Shown piece after piece: positions 13,921-23,780 of a stretch of 41,711 nucleotides of DNA. Under the pieces are notes generated by a model. The model searched no databases and was not told where the DNA came from. It worked only from the letters and a program-made list of their open reading frames with translations. Source of the DNA: DATAEK01 sp036258055 (GTDB lineage Bacteria; Acidobacteriota; Vicinamibacteria; Vicinamibacterales; 2-12-FULL-66-21); contig DATAEK010000092.1 of NCBI GenBank assembly GCA_036258055.1, forward strand, positions 1 through 41,711, written 5' to 3'. The translations under genes were made by a program, and so were the position numbers. Each line of letters starts with the position of its first letter. Position 1 is the stretch's first letter.

Positions 13921-15834
13921 GTGGCCGATGAATCCTTCGTATCCCAGCTGAAGCGCCTGATCGTCGGCGCGCCGATTCCTTCACACCTCGCGCACCACGA
14001 GCGGTTTTCCCGGGTGACCGGTCTGGCCGTGCTCTCCTCTGACGCGCTGTCGTCGGTGGCGTACGCGACGGAAGAGATTCTTCGCGTACTGATGATCGGC
14101 GGCGTCATGGCGTTGTCGTTTGCGACGCCGATCGGCGTGGTCATCGCGTCGATGCTCGCGATCGTCGCGTTCTCGTACCGGCAGACGATCCACGCATATC
14201 CCAACGGCGGCGGGGCGTACATCGTGGCAAAAGAGAATCTCGGACGCCTGCCGAGCCTCGTGGCCGCAGCGTCGCTGCTCATCGACTACGTGCTGACGGT
14301 CGCGGTGAGCATTGCGGCGGGTGTCGCCGCGCTCACGTCCGCGTTTCCCGAGTGGCATTTGAGCCGTGTCGAGATCGCGCTCGGATTCACGTTTCTCCTG
14401 ATGGTCGGCAACCTGCGAGGCATCCGGGAGTCCGGGCGGATCTTCGCCGCGCCGACCTACTTCTTCATCACCAGCATCCTTGTGCTCATTGCCGTGGGGG
14501 CGTGGCGCTACGCAACCGGGTCAATCACGCAGCTGGCCGCCGCGCCAGCCGTGCGACCGGAGCATCTCGGCACGCTGAGCGCATTCATGCTGCTCACCGC
14601 CTTCTCCAACGGCTGTACGGCGATGACCGGCGTCGAAGCGGTGTCGAACGGCGTGCCGGCATTCCGCCCGCCGGAGAGCCGGAACGCCGCCTCGACGCTC
14701 GTGGCGATGGCCGGCCTCGCGATCACCATGTTCATGGGCATCACGCTTCTCGCCCACGTCATCGGCATTGTCCCGAGCGAGACCGAGACGGTCGTGTCGC
14801 AGATCGGCCGGGCGGTCTTCGGTGGACGCAGTGTCCCTTACTACGCGGTCCAGGCGTCGACGATGCTCATCCTCGTCCTGGCGGCGAATACCGCCTACGC
14901 GGACTTCCCACGGCTGGCGTCGATCGTGTCGCGCGACAGATTCCTGCCGCGACAGTTCATGACGCAGGGCGACCGCCTCGCGTTCTCGAACGGCATCCTG
15001 ATTCTCAGCATCCTCGCGGGCGTTCTCCTCGTGGTGTTCGGCGGCGATACGCACGCGCTCATCCCGCTCTACATGATTGGCGTGTTCGTGTCGTTCACAC
15101 TGTCGCAGGCGGGCATGGTCGTCCACTGGCGGACGCTGCGGACGCCCGGCTGGCGAGTGAGCGCCTGCATCAACGGGTTCGGGGCGATCGTGACCTGCGT
15201 CGTGCTGATCATCGTGGCCGTGACGAAGGTCGCCGAGGGGGCGTGGATCATCATCGTGATGATCCCGACCCTGGTGGGTGTCTTCGCGCTGACACGGCGG
15301 CACTACGACGAGGTCGCCGCGGAGCTGACGCTCGATGCCGCGCCCGTCGAGCTCATGAGCGCAAGGCACGTCGTGCTGGTGCCGATCGGCGGCATACAGC
15401 GCGCGGTGGTGAAGGCGCTACGCTACGCGAGGTCGCTCTCGGCAGACGTGCGCGCTGTCTACGTGGACATCGATCCGGGCGCGACCGGCACGCTTCGCGG
15501 ACAGTGGGCGAAATGGGGTCAGGGCGTTCAACTCGTCGTCCTCGACTCCCCCTACCGATCGCTGCTGGAGCCGCTGCTCGAATACATCGAGCGGGTCCAG
15601 GCTGCCGATCCGGGCGCGTACATCACGGTCGTGCTGCCCGAATTCGTCCCGCGGCGGCTGTGGCATCACCTGCTGCACAATCAGCACGCGCTTCTCATCA
15701 AGGGCGCGCTCCTCTTCAAACCAAACGTCGTCGTGACGAGCGTGCCCTACCATCTGGGCGTGTCACCGGGGACGGAGGCTCGTGCGGCGCTGACCAATCC
15801 GCTGCCGTCATCGCTGCCGACTGCCGAGAGCTGA
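13921..15834 (+). CDS. KimA-like APC-superfamily transporter (probable potassium uptake) with C-terminal cytosolic domain
   Basis: The protein has 637 residues from GTG 13921, with GGGGGAGAG about ten bases upstream. The N-terminus LKRLIVGAPIPSHLAHHERFSRVTGLAVLSSDALSSVAYATEEIL closely resembles Bacillus KimA (YdaO), a high-affinity proton/potassium symporter of the KUP/APC type. HAYPNGGGAYIVAKENLG in helices 2-3 is typical of this group. Twelve helices end near residue 455. The last 170 residues form a soluble alpha/beta domain (HVVLVPIGGIQRAVVKALRYARSLSADVRAVYVDID) like the USP-type domain by which c-di-AMP inhibits KimA. By size and signature a potassium role is likelier than amino acid transport, but this is inference. 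No c-di-AMP riboswitch fits in the short leader. Confidence 0.85.
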   Translation: MADESFVSQLKRLIVGAPIPSHLAHHERFSRVTGLAVLSSDALSSVAYATEEILRVLMIGGVMALSFATPIGVVIASMLAIVAFSYRQTIHAYPNGGGAYIVAKENLGRLPSLVAAASLLIDYVLTVAVSIAAGVAALTSAFPEWHLSRVEIALGFTFLLMVGNLRGIRESGRIFAAPTYFFITSILVLIAVGAWRYATGSITQLAAAPAVRPEHLGTLSAFMLLTAFSNGCTAMTGVEAVSNGVPAFRPPESRNAASTLVAMAGLAITMFMGITLLAHVIGIVPSETETVVSQIGRAVFGGRSVPYYAVQASTMLILVLAANTAYADFPRLASIVSRDRFLPRQFMTQGDRLAFSNGILILSILAGVLLVVFGGDTHALIPLYMIGVFVSFTLSQAGMVVHWRTLRTPGWRVSACINGFGAIVTCVVLIIVAVTKVAEGAWIIIVMIPTLVGVFALTRRHYDEVAAELTLDAAPVELMSARHVVLVPIGGIQRAVVKALRYARSLSADVRAVYVDIDPGATGTLRGQWAKWGQGVQLVVLDSPYRSLLEPLLEYIERVQAADPGAYITVVLPEFVPRRLWHHLLHNQHALLIKGALLFKPNVVVTSVPYHLGVSPGTEARAALTNPLPSSLPTAES

Positions 15835-15899
15835 ATAGTCGATCCAGCCGCGCAGAGCGGAGGACGCCGGCCGGGGATTCGACCAGCGCGGACTCGGGA

Positions 15900-15927
15900 A
15901 GCGGCGGGTCCCGATGGTCCCGCCGCT
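15900..15927. terminator. Hairpin between convergent genes
   Basis: AGCGGCGGG (15900-15908) and CCCGCCGCT (15919-15927) pair perfectly around a 10-base loop, between the ends of the KimA-like gene and the minus-strand secreted protein gene. No T-run on either side. Confidence 0.5.
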
Positions 15928-15940
15928 CCGCCGTCAGCGT

Positions 15941-16417
15941 TCAGCGTTCGAAGACCTGCACGTCGTGTCGTGGTTTCCCGTCAGCGGTGGTCCCCTTCGA
16001 CGTGATCGTCAGCGTCTTGCCATCTGCGGAGATCACCCGTTCGTTGGTGGCCATGACCTTGCCGCCCTTCTTGAAGACGCTCTCCCCACGATGTTCGTCG
16101 ATGCGCTTCATCGAGATCATGTCGGCGTCAGGATTGCCGGTGACAGGATTGTCCTTCCCGTCGTAGTTGCCGCTCATCTCCCAGTGCTGGGCGGCGCCCG
16201 TTGCTGGAGTGGTCTCGACAACGATCTTCAGGCCTTCGCCGGCGGCAGAGTAGGTGATGGTCATGCTCTTCGGCGCGGGGCCGGGAGAGAACTTCGACTT
16301 GGCGAGATTGAGCTTCCACGTACCGATCAGGCTCTTGGGCGCCTGAGCGTGCATCGACGACGTGAGTGCGAGAACCAGAATCCCGACGAGTGAAGCCAGG
16401 ATCGAGCGACGAGTCAT
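15941..16417 (-). CDS. Small secreted protein of unknown function (lipocalin-like)
   Basis: The protein has 158 residues. ATG 16417 is chosen: AAGGAGGT lies five bases upstream and it opens a clear signal peptide (MTRRSILASLVGILVLALTSSMHAQA). The mature part begins SLIGTWKLNLAKSKFSPGPAPKS, a motif common in small exported proteins of acidobacteria and other soil bacteria, and then reads as alternating beta-strands (MTITYSAAGEGLKIVVET, HWEMSGNYDGKDNPVTGNPDAD, KTLTITSKGTTADGK). This suggests a small beta-barrel, perhaps lipocalin-like. No catalytic motif. It is probably transcribed alone. Confidence 0.85.
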   Translation of the reverse strand: MTRRSILASLVGILVLALTSSMHAQAPKSLIGTWKLNLAKSKFSPGPAPKSMTITYSAAGEGLKIVVETTPATGAAQHWEMSGNYDGKDNPVTGNPDADMISMKRIDEHRGESVFKKGGKVMATNERVISADGKTLTITSKGTTADGKPRHDVQVFER

Positions 16418-16454
16418 GTTGGACCTCCTTGTGGCCCGCAGCGGTGGGCGCAGC

Positions 16455-16483
16455 ATGTTCGTTCTAGCTCATCCGCTTGTCAA
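16455..16483 (-). promoter_or_regulatory. Possible promoter of the small secreted protein gene
   Basis: Minus strand: TTGACA (16483-16478, perfect -35), 17-base spacer, GAACAT (16460-16455, 3 of 6 for -10). The leader would be about 30 bases and includes the strong ribosome site. Confidence 0.4.
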
Positions 16484-16495
16484 CCATCCTTTTGA

Positions 16496-18159
<1,664 letters not shown>

Positions 18160-18163
<4 letters not shown>

Positions 18164-18543
18164 GTTTCTCCTCGAGCGGGGATCCCGAGGAACGGCGCCA
18201 ACTCGTCGGCAAACGTCTCGGGATTGATCGGCTTTTCGATGTACCCGTTGCAGCCCGCCGCGAGGATCCGCTCGCGATCGCCCACCATCGCGTACGAGGT
18301 GACGCCGACGATCGGCACGCTGTCGAGGGATGGCATCCGCCTGAGTGCCGCTGCAACGGCGTAGCCGTCCATGATCGGCAGCTGGATGTCGAGGAGGATC
18401 AGGTGCGGCTGCGCGGTCGCGGCCACGGCGATGCCCTCGCGCCCGTCGCGCGCCTCGACAATCTCGTGCCCGCGTCGGCTCAGGATGAACCGGGCGAGAT
18501 ACAGGTTCTGTTCGTTGTCTTCGATGATGAGGATTCGGGCCAC
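18160..18543 (-). CDS. Single-domain response regulator (DivK/CheY-like)
   Basis: The protein has 127 residues from GTG 18543, with AGGAG ten bases upstream, seven bases after the kinase stop. The receiver is intact: IIEDNEQNLYLARFILSRRGHEIVEA, the acceptor Asp in LLDIQLPIMDGY and the Lys in YIEKPINPETFADEL. There is no output domain. Such regulators shuttle phosphate between kinases (DivK, Spo0F) or bind partners. Its position between two kinase genes in one operon, coupled to the downstream hybrid by an ATGA overlap, fits a phosphorelay intermediate. Confidence 0.93.
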
Positions 18544-18550
18544 GAGACGA

Positions 18551-21394
18551 TCACTCCTGAAGCGGTATCGTGAAGGTGAACGCGCTGCCGACACCAGACT
18601 CACTGCGGGCGCGGATGTCGCCGCCGAGGAGGCGCACCAGGTTCGCGCAGATCGACAGACCCAGCCCCGTCCCTTCGTGCCGTCGATCCAGCCCGGTGTC
18701 CACCTGCTGAAAGGGCTTGAACAGTCGATCCATGTGCTCGGATCTGATGCCGATGCCGGTGTCACGGACCGTTGTTTCCAGGAACCGACCCTGCTTGCGG
18801 CATTCGAGGCGGACTTCGCCCTGTTCGGTGAACTTCACGCCGTTGTTGAGCAGGTTCAGCAGAATCTGTTCGACCCGACGCCGATCGCTGACGACGACGC
18901 CGACACTCGAATCGACGGCGGCGACGAGCGCCAGCCCCTTCTTCGACGATTGCGGCGTCACCGAGCGCATCACCGACTCGATGGCGGCGCGGATGTCGAA
19001 CGGGGCCTTGACGATCTCGACCTGTCCCGCCTCGATCCGCGAAATGTCCAGCACGTCGTTGATGAGGGCGAGCAGGCGGTTCGCGCTCTCGCGCGCCATG
19101 CCGAGCTGTTTCTGCTGTTCCTCGTTCAGGGGTCCGGCGAGCCCTTTGAGGAGCACGCCGGTGAACCCGATGATGGAGTTGAGCGGCGTCCTCAGCTCAT
19201 GCGACATCGTCGCCAGAAACGACGACTTGAGTCGATCCGCGCCCTGGGCTTCGCGCATCGCGGCCTCGAGCTCTTGCGTCCGTTCGGCGACTCGCCGTTC
19301 GAGCTCGATGTTCGTCTGGCGAAGCCGATCTTCGCTCGCGCGGAGGGTTTCTTCCTCCCGTTTGCGCGTGATGGCGATGGCCGCTGTGTGTGTCGCCATT
19401 TCGATCAGCCGCAGGTCCGCAGGTGACGGCTGCGCGGGCCGGCGGAAGTAGAGCGCGAACGTACCCAGCAGGTTGCCGTGCGCGTCCAGGATCGGCGTCG
19501 ACCAGCAGGCCCGCAGACCGTGAGCAATCGCCAGCTGCCGGTAGTCGGCCCACAGCGGATCGGTCGCGATGTTCTCGACCATCACGGGCTTGCGGCGGAA
19601 CGCTGCCGTGCCGCACGAACCCGCCCGCTCGCCGATGGCCTGGCCGTCGATGCCGCGGGTGAATGACTGCGGCAGGCTCGGCGCCGCACCATGCCGGATA
19701 TGCAGTTGGTCCTCGTCGAGGAGCAGAACCGAGCCCAGCGTGTCCGCCGATTGCGCTTCGACCAGGCGGACGAGCGCCACCAGCGTGTCTTCCAGCGGCG
19801 CACCGCGCGCGATCATCTCGAGCACGTGTTTCTGGCCTTCGATGAGCGCGCCGGATCGGCGGCGAGCCACCTGCGTCGCTTCCTCTTCGCGTTTCCGCTC
19901 GGTGATGTCGACGTGCGACCCGATCATCCGCGTGGCGATCCCTGACTCGTCGTGCATCAGCGAGGCCTGCGCGAGGATCCACCGGTACGAGCCGTCGCGG
20001 TGCCGCATCCGGTACTCGAGGTTGTATCCCGGCCATGGGTTCTCGATAAACGCGTCGACCGTATTGCGGAGCCGATCGCGATCGTCGGGGTGGACTCGAT
20101 CGTGCCACTCCGACAGGCTGTTGCCGATGTCGTGATCCTCGTAGCCGAGCTGGTGCTTCCATTCGGCCGAGTAGAGCACCTGATTCGACCGCAGATCCCA
20201 GTCCCAGAGTCCGACGTGCGCCGCGTGCACGGCCAGCTCGAGTTGCGCCGCGCCTTCGCGAAGACGCTCTTCCATCTTGCTGCGCGCGGTGACGTCACGG
20301 AAGCTCCAGACGCGGCCGACGATTTCTTCGCCCAATCGCTGCGGCGTGGAATACCGCTCGAAGACTCGCCCGTTACGGGTCTTGAGGATGTCGAAACTGT
20401 CGGTCGCCGGCTGTCCTGAAAGACGGCGCATGGCCTGAAGCGATCCGTGTGGATCCTCGAGCTGGTCGAGGATATGCGCGCGCAGCGCATCATCCGTGCG
20501 CTGCGCCAGCAGTTCTCGAGGAATCTGCCAGAGCGACACGAAGCGCTGGTTGAAGGAGGTGATGAGGCCGTCGCTATCGACCACGAGCAAGCCGTCGGCC
20601 GTTGCCTCGAAGGTGGCCTGGAGCAGCGAGACCGATCGCTGCAGCTTCAGGTTGACCTCTTTCCACTCAGTCACGTCCCAGCAGCTGCCAACGATCCGCA
20701 CGGGCCGGCCGGCGTCGTCGCAGACGATATCGCCGCGCGTGTGCAGAACGCGGATCGCGCCGTCCGCCCGGACGATGCGATGGTCGTAGTCGAATGGTCC
20801 GCGCCGCTGGAACGCGTCGAGCACCGTGCGCTCGGTCACTGCCGCGTCCTCCGGGTACACGCGTGCCAGGAACGCCTCGTAGCTGCCTTCGAACTGCCCG
20901 GGGGCGATCCCATAGATGCGATGGAGTTCGTCGGACCAGGTGAGACGGTTCGGCGCGACCTCCCACTCGAAGCTCCCGACGTGTGCGACCCGCTGCCCTT
21001 CGGCCAGCCGGAGCTCGCTTCGCGCGAGCTGCTCGAAGGCGGCCTGACGATCGGTGACGTCGATTGCCGAGCCCACGCAGCCGGCGATCGCGCCTTGCGG
21101 ATCCCGGAGCGGCTCAATCAGCACGTCATAAGTGCGGCCGTTGTAGATCTGTTGAAAGGCGCCACGCTCGCCCGAGAGCGCCCGGAGATGGTGTGCGACG
21201 GCAGGATGCGCGGGATCGTGCGTGCCGAGGAAGTCGTACACTGTCGAGCCGATGAGGCGGTCGGCCTCGAGCCCCGCCGCATGCGGAAGGCGTCCCTGGA
21301 GGTGCGTGAAGCGCAGATCGCGGTCCGTCACCCAGACCGCGCCGGGGACCTGGCGGAAGATCAAACGGAAGTGTTGCGCAGCCGCTGTGTCCAC
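18551..21394 (-). CDS. Multi-PAS, GAF-containing sensor histidine kinase
   Basis: The protein has 947 residues, soluble, from GTG 21394. At least four PAS domains are visible: about 1-125 (FRQVPGAVWVTDRDLRFTHLQG), 130-245 (VAHVGSFEWEVAPNRLTWSDELHRIYGI), 255-375 (ATADGLLVVDSDGLITSFNQRF) and 380-505 (AAHVGLWDWDLRSNQVLYSAEW with the PAC segment YRMRHRDGSYRWI). A GAF domain follows at about 510-670 (GSCGTAAFRRKPVMVENIATDPLW). Then come a coiled coil (LRQTNIELERRVAERTQELEAAM), HisKA with His732 in MSHELRTPLNS, and HATPase_c (NLLNNGVKF, VRDTGIGI, GTGLGLSI). It should sense cytoplasmic signals, possibly redox or small molecules. No haem or flavin site was identified. First gene of a three-gene minus-strand operon. 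Confidence 0.95.
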   Translation of the reverse strand: MDTAAAQHFRLIFRQVPGAVWVTDRDLRFTHLQGRLPHAAGLEADRLIGSTVYDFLGTHDPAHPAVAHHLRALSGERGAFQQIYNGRTYDVLIEPLRDPQGAIAGCVGSAIDVTDRQAAFEQLARSELRLAEGQRVAHVGSFEWEVAPNRLTWSDELHRIYGIAPGQFEGSYEAFLARVYPEDAAVTERTVLDAFQRRGPFDYDHRIVRADGAIRVLHTRGDIVCDDAGRPVRIVGSCWDVTEWKEVNLKLQRSVSLLQATFEATADGLLVVDSDGLITSFNQRFVSLWQIPRELLAQRTDDALRAHILDQLEDPHGSLQAMRRLSGQPATDSFDILKTRNGRVFERYSTPQRLGEEIVGRVWSFRDVTARSKMEERLREGAAQLELAVHAAHVGLWDWDLRSNQVLYSAEWKHQLGYEDHDIGNSLSEWHDRVHPDDRDRLRNTVDAFIENPWPGYNLEYRMRHRDGSYRWILAQASLMHDESGIATRMIGSHVDITERKREEEATQVARRRSGALIEGQKHVLEMIARGAPLEDTLVALVRLVEAQSADTLGSVLLLDEDQLHIRHGAAPSLPQSFTRGIDGQAIGERAGSCGTAAFRRKPVMVENIATDPLWADYRQLAIAHGLRACWSTPILDAHGNLLGTFALYFRRPAQPSPADLRLIEMATHTAAIAITRKREEETLRASEDRLRQTNIELERRVAERTQELEAAMREAQGADRLKSSFLATMSHELRTPLNSIIGFTGVLLKGLAGPLNEEQQKQLGMARESANRLLALINDVLDISRIEAGQVEIVKAPFDIRAAIESVMRSVTPQSSKKGLALVAAVDSSVGVVVSDRRRVEQILLNLLNNGVKFTEQGEVRLECRKQGRFLETTVRDTGIGIRSEHMDRLFKPFQQVDTGLDRRHEGTGLGLSICANLVRLLGGDIRARSESGVGSAFTFTIPLQE

Positions 21395-21477
21395 GATCCC
21401 CCGCGAGCGCCTGAGGAGGATCGCGCGCGGCCGCTCGGATCGTCCGTCAGGACCGCCGCGATCTTAAGCCGAGCGAC

Positions 21478-22446
21478 ATGAAAGGAGCTAGCTGGTTCAT
21501 GAAGTCTGACTGGAGGGTCGGGCCGCATGACGTGGGAACTCGCCTCGACAAGTTCCTGGCCGACTCCGGGCGGCTGGGATCGCGTGGCCGGGCGACGGAA
21601 GCCATCGCCCGTGGCAAAGTCATCGTCAACGATGTCGATGCGTCGTCGGCGGATGCCGGTCGACGGCTGGCGGCGGGCGATCGCGTCCGCCTCTGGGTCG
21701 ATCGTCCGGGCACCGCCAGACGCCGGCTCGAGGTTTCAGACGACGACGGTCTCAGCACGGTATATGAAGACGACGTGCTTTTGGTTTTGAACAAGCCAGC
21801 GGGACTGTTGACGGTGCCGCTCGGCCGCCGGAGCGACGCGCCATCGGTGTACGGGCGCATACAGGATCGCCTGCGATCGCATGGGCGGCGACGGCCGTTC
21901 GTCGTTCATCGGATCGATCGCGACACGTCGGGGCTGGTGATTTTCGCGAAGGATGCGGCCACACAGGTCGCCCTGAAAGACCAGTTCCGCCGGCGTGAGC
22001 CTGAACGTGTGTACTCGGCGATTGTCTACGGCTGCCCGACGCCTTCATCCGGTACGTGGAGCGATCATCTCGTCTGGGATGAGGACGCGAGCATTCAAAA
22101 GGCCTCGCATCCTCGTGATCCGCGAGCCAAGGAAGCGATCAGCACCTACAAAGTGATCGAAGCGTTTCCGGATGCATCGCTCGTCGAGATCCGTCTCGTC
22201 ACCGGCAAACGCAATCAGATCCGCTTACAGGCGCGGCTGCGCGGGCACACGCTCGTCGGCGAGCAGCGCTACACTTACGGTCCCGATCATCTCCGTCCGA
22301 TCGAGTTCCCGCGCCAGGCTCTTCACGCGCATCGGCTCGCGTTCCGGCATCCGCGAAGTGGACAGTTGGTGCGATTCGAAGCGCCACTGCCCGCGGACAT
22401 GCGTGAGTTGTTGCGACAGTTGCGGCGCTCATCGAAATCTTCCTGA
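21478..22446 (+). CDS. RluA-family pseudouridine synthase with S4 domain
   Basis: The protein has 322 residues from ATG 21478; ATG 21499, preceded by AAAGGAG at some distance, would make it 315. The N-terminal S4 RNA-binding domain is TRLDKFLADSGRLGSRGRATEAIARGKVIVNDVDASSADAGRRLAAGDRVRLW. The catalytic motif HRIDRDTSGLVIFAKD contains the essential Asp. Further family motifs are DVLLVLNKPAGLLTVP, RVYSAIVYG and VRLVTGKRNQIRLQARLRGHTLVGEQRY (an RTHQIR variant). It isomerises uridine in rRNA or tRNA; whether it corresponds to RluD, RluC or another member cannot be said. Divergent from the multi-PAS kinase gene over 83 bases. Confidence 0.93.
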   Translation: MKGASWFMKSDWRVGPHDVGTRLDKFLADSGRLGSRGRATEAIARGKVIVNDVDASSADAGRRLAAGDRVRLWVDRPGTARRRLEVSDDDGLSTVYEDDVLLVLNKPAGLLTVPLGRRSDAPSVYGRIQDRLRSHGRRRPFVVHRIDRDTSGLVIFAKDAATQVALKDQFRRREPERVYSAIVYGCPTPSSGTWSDHLVWDEDASIQKASHPRDPRAKEAISTYKVIEAFPDASLVEIRLVTGKRNQIRLQARLRGHTLVGEQRYTYGPDHLRPIEFPRQALHAHRLAFRHPRSGQLVRFEAPLPADMRELLRQLRRSSKSS

Positions 22447-22657
22447 GCGCGCTATCCGACTCGCAACCGGCCCTCGAGAACGAGTCACACCGTTGATGCG
22501 GGTTGGATGTAGTATCGCGAGGTTCCATCGCGACGGGGCGGTGCAGGCGTGCCTGCCGAGCTGGTTCAATCGGCTGGGCCTCCGTCACTCAGGTTGCCGG
22601 GCTTTTTCGCCGTTCGACTTGTCCGTGCCCACCGCGATTCGTTTGGAGGGAAACATC

Positions 22658-23653
22658 ATGACTCTCCTCGAATCACTCGCGCAGTCCATGGGGCCCGATG
22701 TCGTTGGTCAAATCGGCAAAGTCGTGGGCCTCGACGACAACCTCGTCCAGAAAGGCATGCAGGTGGCGGGACCACTCGTCACCGGAGCACTCGCCAGCAA
22801 GGCCTCGACGCCATCCGGTCTCGACTCGCTGATGGGTTTGCTTCCATCGGGCGGTACCGGCTCAGGTCTCGGCAGCATCATCGGTGCGCTGGCGAAGTCC
22901 GGCCTCACCGGCGCGCCGTCGTCGAGTGAGGTTTTCGGCGGCGGTGCGAGCGCGATCACCGGCACGATCAACAAGGCGCTCGGCTTCGATGCCGGATCGC
23001 TGCTGACGATGGCGGCGCCGATGGTGCTCGGTCTTGTCAGTCAAGCCGCATCGTCGCAGAAACTCGACAAGAGCGGCGTTGCGCAGCTCTTGCAGAACGA
23101 GCAGGCAGCCTTCGAGCGCCAGGGCGGCGCCACCGCCTCACTCGTCCGCAGTGCGCTCGATGCCGGCAAGCAGGCAGTCGCCACGAAGGCGAGCTATCCC
23201 GCAGACGTGTGGACCAAGCTCCGCCTCGCGCCACTCGCGGCCGCGCAGGTCGTCATGGGGGCCTCGCCGTCCGGCGCGATCGGCACGCTGAAGGAAGTTT
23301 CTGCTCTCGGCGACGCGGTCACGGCGGTCAAGACCGCTGCCGGTCCGACGTCGATCCTGAGTCTGGCCTTCGACGGCGATATCACGGACGACGAAGCCAA
23401 GACGCTTGGACACGACAAGACGGCGCTGCTTGGGACGATCAAGGATGCTGTGGATGCCGTCGCGGCGCGGTCGCCGAACGAAGTCCAGGCGTGCCGATCG
23501 TTCATCCTCGACGTGGCGACGAAAGTTGCAGAGTCGACGAAGGAGGGTGGCTTCCTCGGCATCGGCGGGACGCGGGTAAGCGATGCAGAGAAGGCGGCGA
23601 TTGAAGAGATCAGAGCCGCCATTGGCGGTCGCGCAGCTGGCGCTGGCGCGTAG
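22658..23653 (+). CDS. DUF937-family protein with conserved C-terminal helical domain
   Basis: The protein has 331 residues. ATG 22658 has GGAGGG seven bases upstream. The N-terminal half is a DUF937 (YidB-like) region: MTLLESLAQSMGPDVVGQIGKVVGLDDNLVQKGMQVAGPLVTGALAS, then a Gly/Ser-rich linker and a second helical repeat (INKALGFDAGSLLTMAAPMVLGLVSQAA). The last 110 residues (ITDDEAKTLGHDKTALLGTIKDAVDAVAARSPNEVQACRSFILDVATKVAESTKEGGFLGIGGTRVSDAEKAAIEEI) resemble a domain seen alone in many bacteria. Its pattern of paired helices and GGFLG loop is reminiscent of TerB/tellurite-type helical folds, but this is a guess. Function unknown. No signal peptide or membrane helix. Confidence 0.85.
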   Translation: MTLLESLAQSMGPDVVGQIGKVVGLDDNLVQKGMQVAGPLVTGALASKASTPSGLDSLMGLLPSGGTGSGLGSIIGALAKSGLTGAPSSSEVFGGGASAITGTINKALGFDAGSLLTMAAPMVLGLVSQAASSQKLDKSGVAQLLQNEQAAFERQGGATASLVRSALDAGKQAVATKASYPADVWTKLRLAPLAAAQVVMGASPSGAIGTLKEVSALGDAVTAVKTAAGPTSILSLAFDGDITDDEAKTLGHDKTALLGTIKDAVDAVAARSPNEVQACRSFILDVATKVAESTKEGGFLGIGGTRVSDAEKAAIEEIRAAIGGRAAGAGA

Positions 23654-23678
23654 CCGCGACAGATTCAGGCTCAGGTTG

Positions 23679-23725
23679 ACGGGGCGGTTCGCGAGTCGAG
23701 TGCTCGCGCCGCCCCGTTCGTTTTT
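23679..23725 (+). terminator. Intrinsic terminator after the DUF937 gene
   Basis: ACGGGGCGG (23679-23687) pairs with CCGCCCCGT (23709-23717), extended inward by CGCGAG/CTCGCG, and is followed by TCGTTTTT. It is 25 bases after the stop codon and the only textbook intrinsic terminator seen in the window. Confidence 0.9.
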
Positions 23726-23780
23726 GCGCGAGGTACAATGACGGCCGCTCCGCTGTTTCCGATCAGGGAGAGATACAACG

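Noticed and set aside
14352..16166. 604-codon plus-strand frame
   Set aside because: Out-of-frame shadow of the KimA-like gene running into the convergent secreted protein gene; Arg-rich with no family motif.
22172..22657. Upstream extension of the DUF937 protein
   Set aside because: It overlaps the pseudouridine synthase gene in another frame; the ATG at 22658 has a strong ribosome site and the DUF937 motif starts there.
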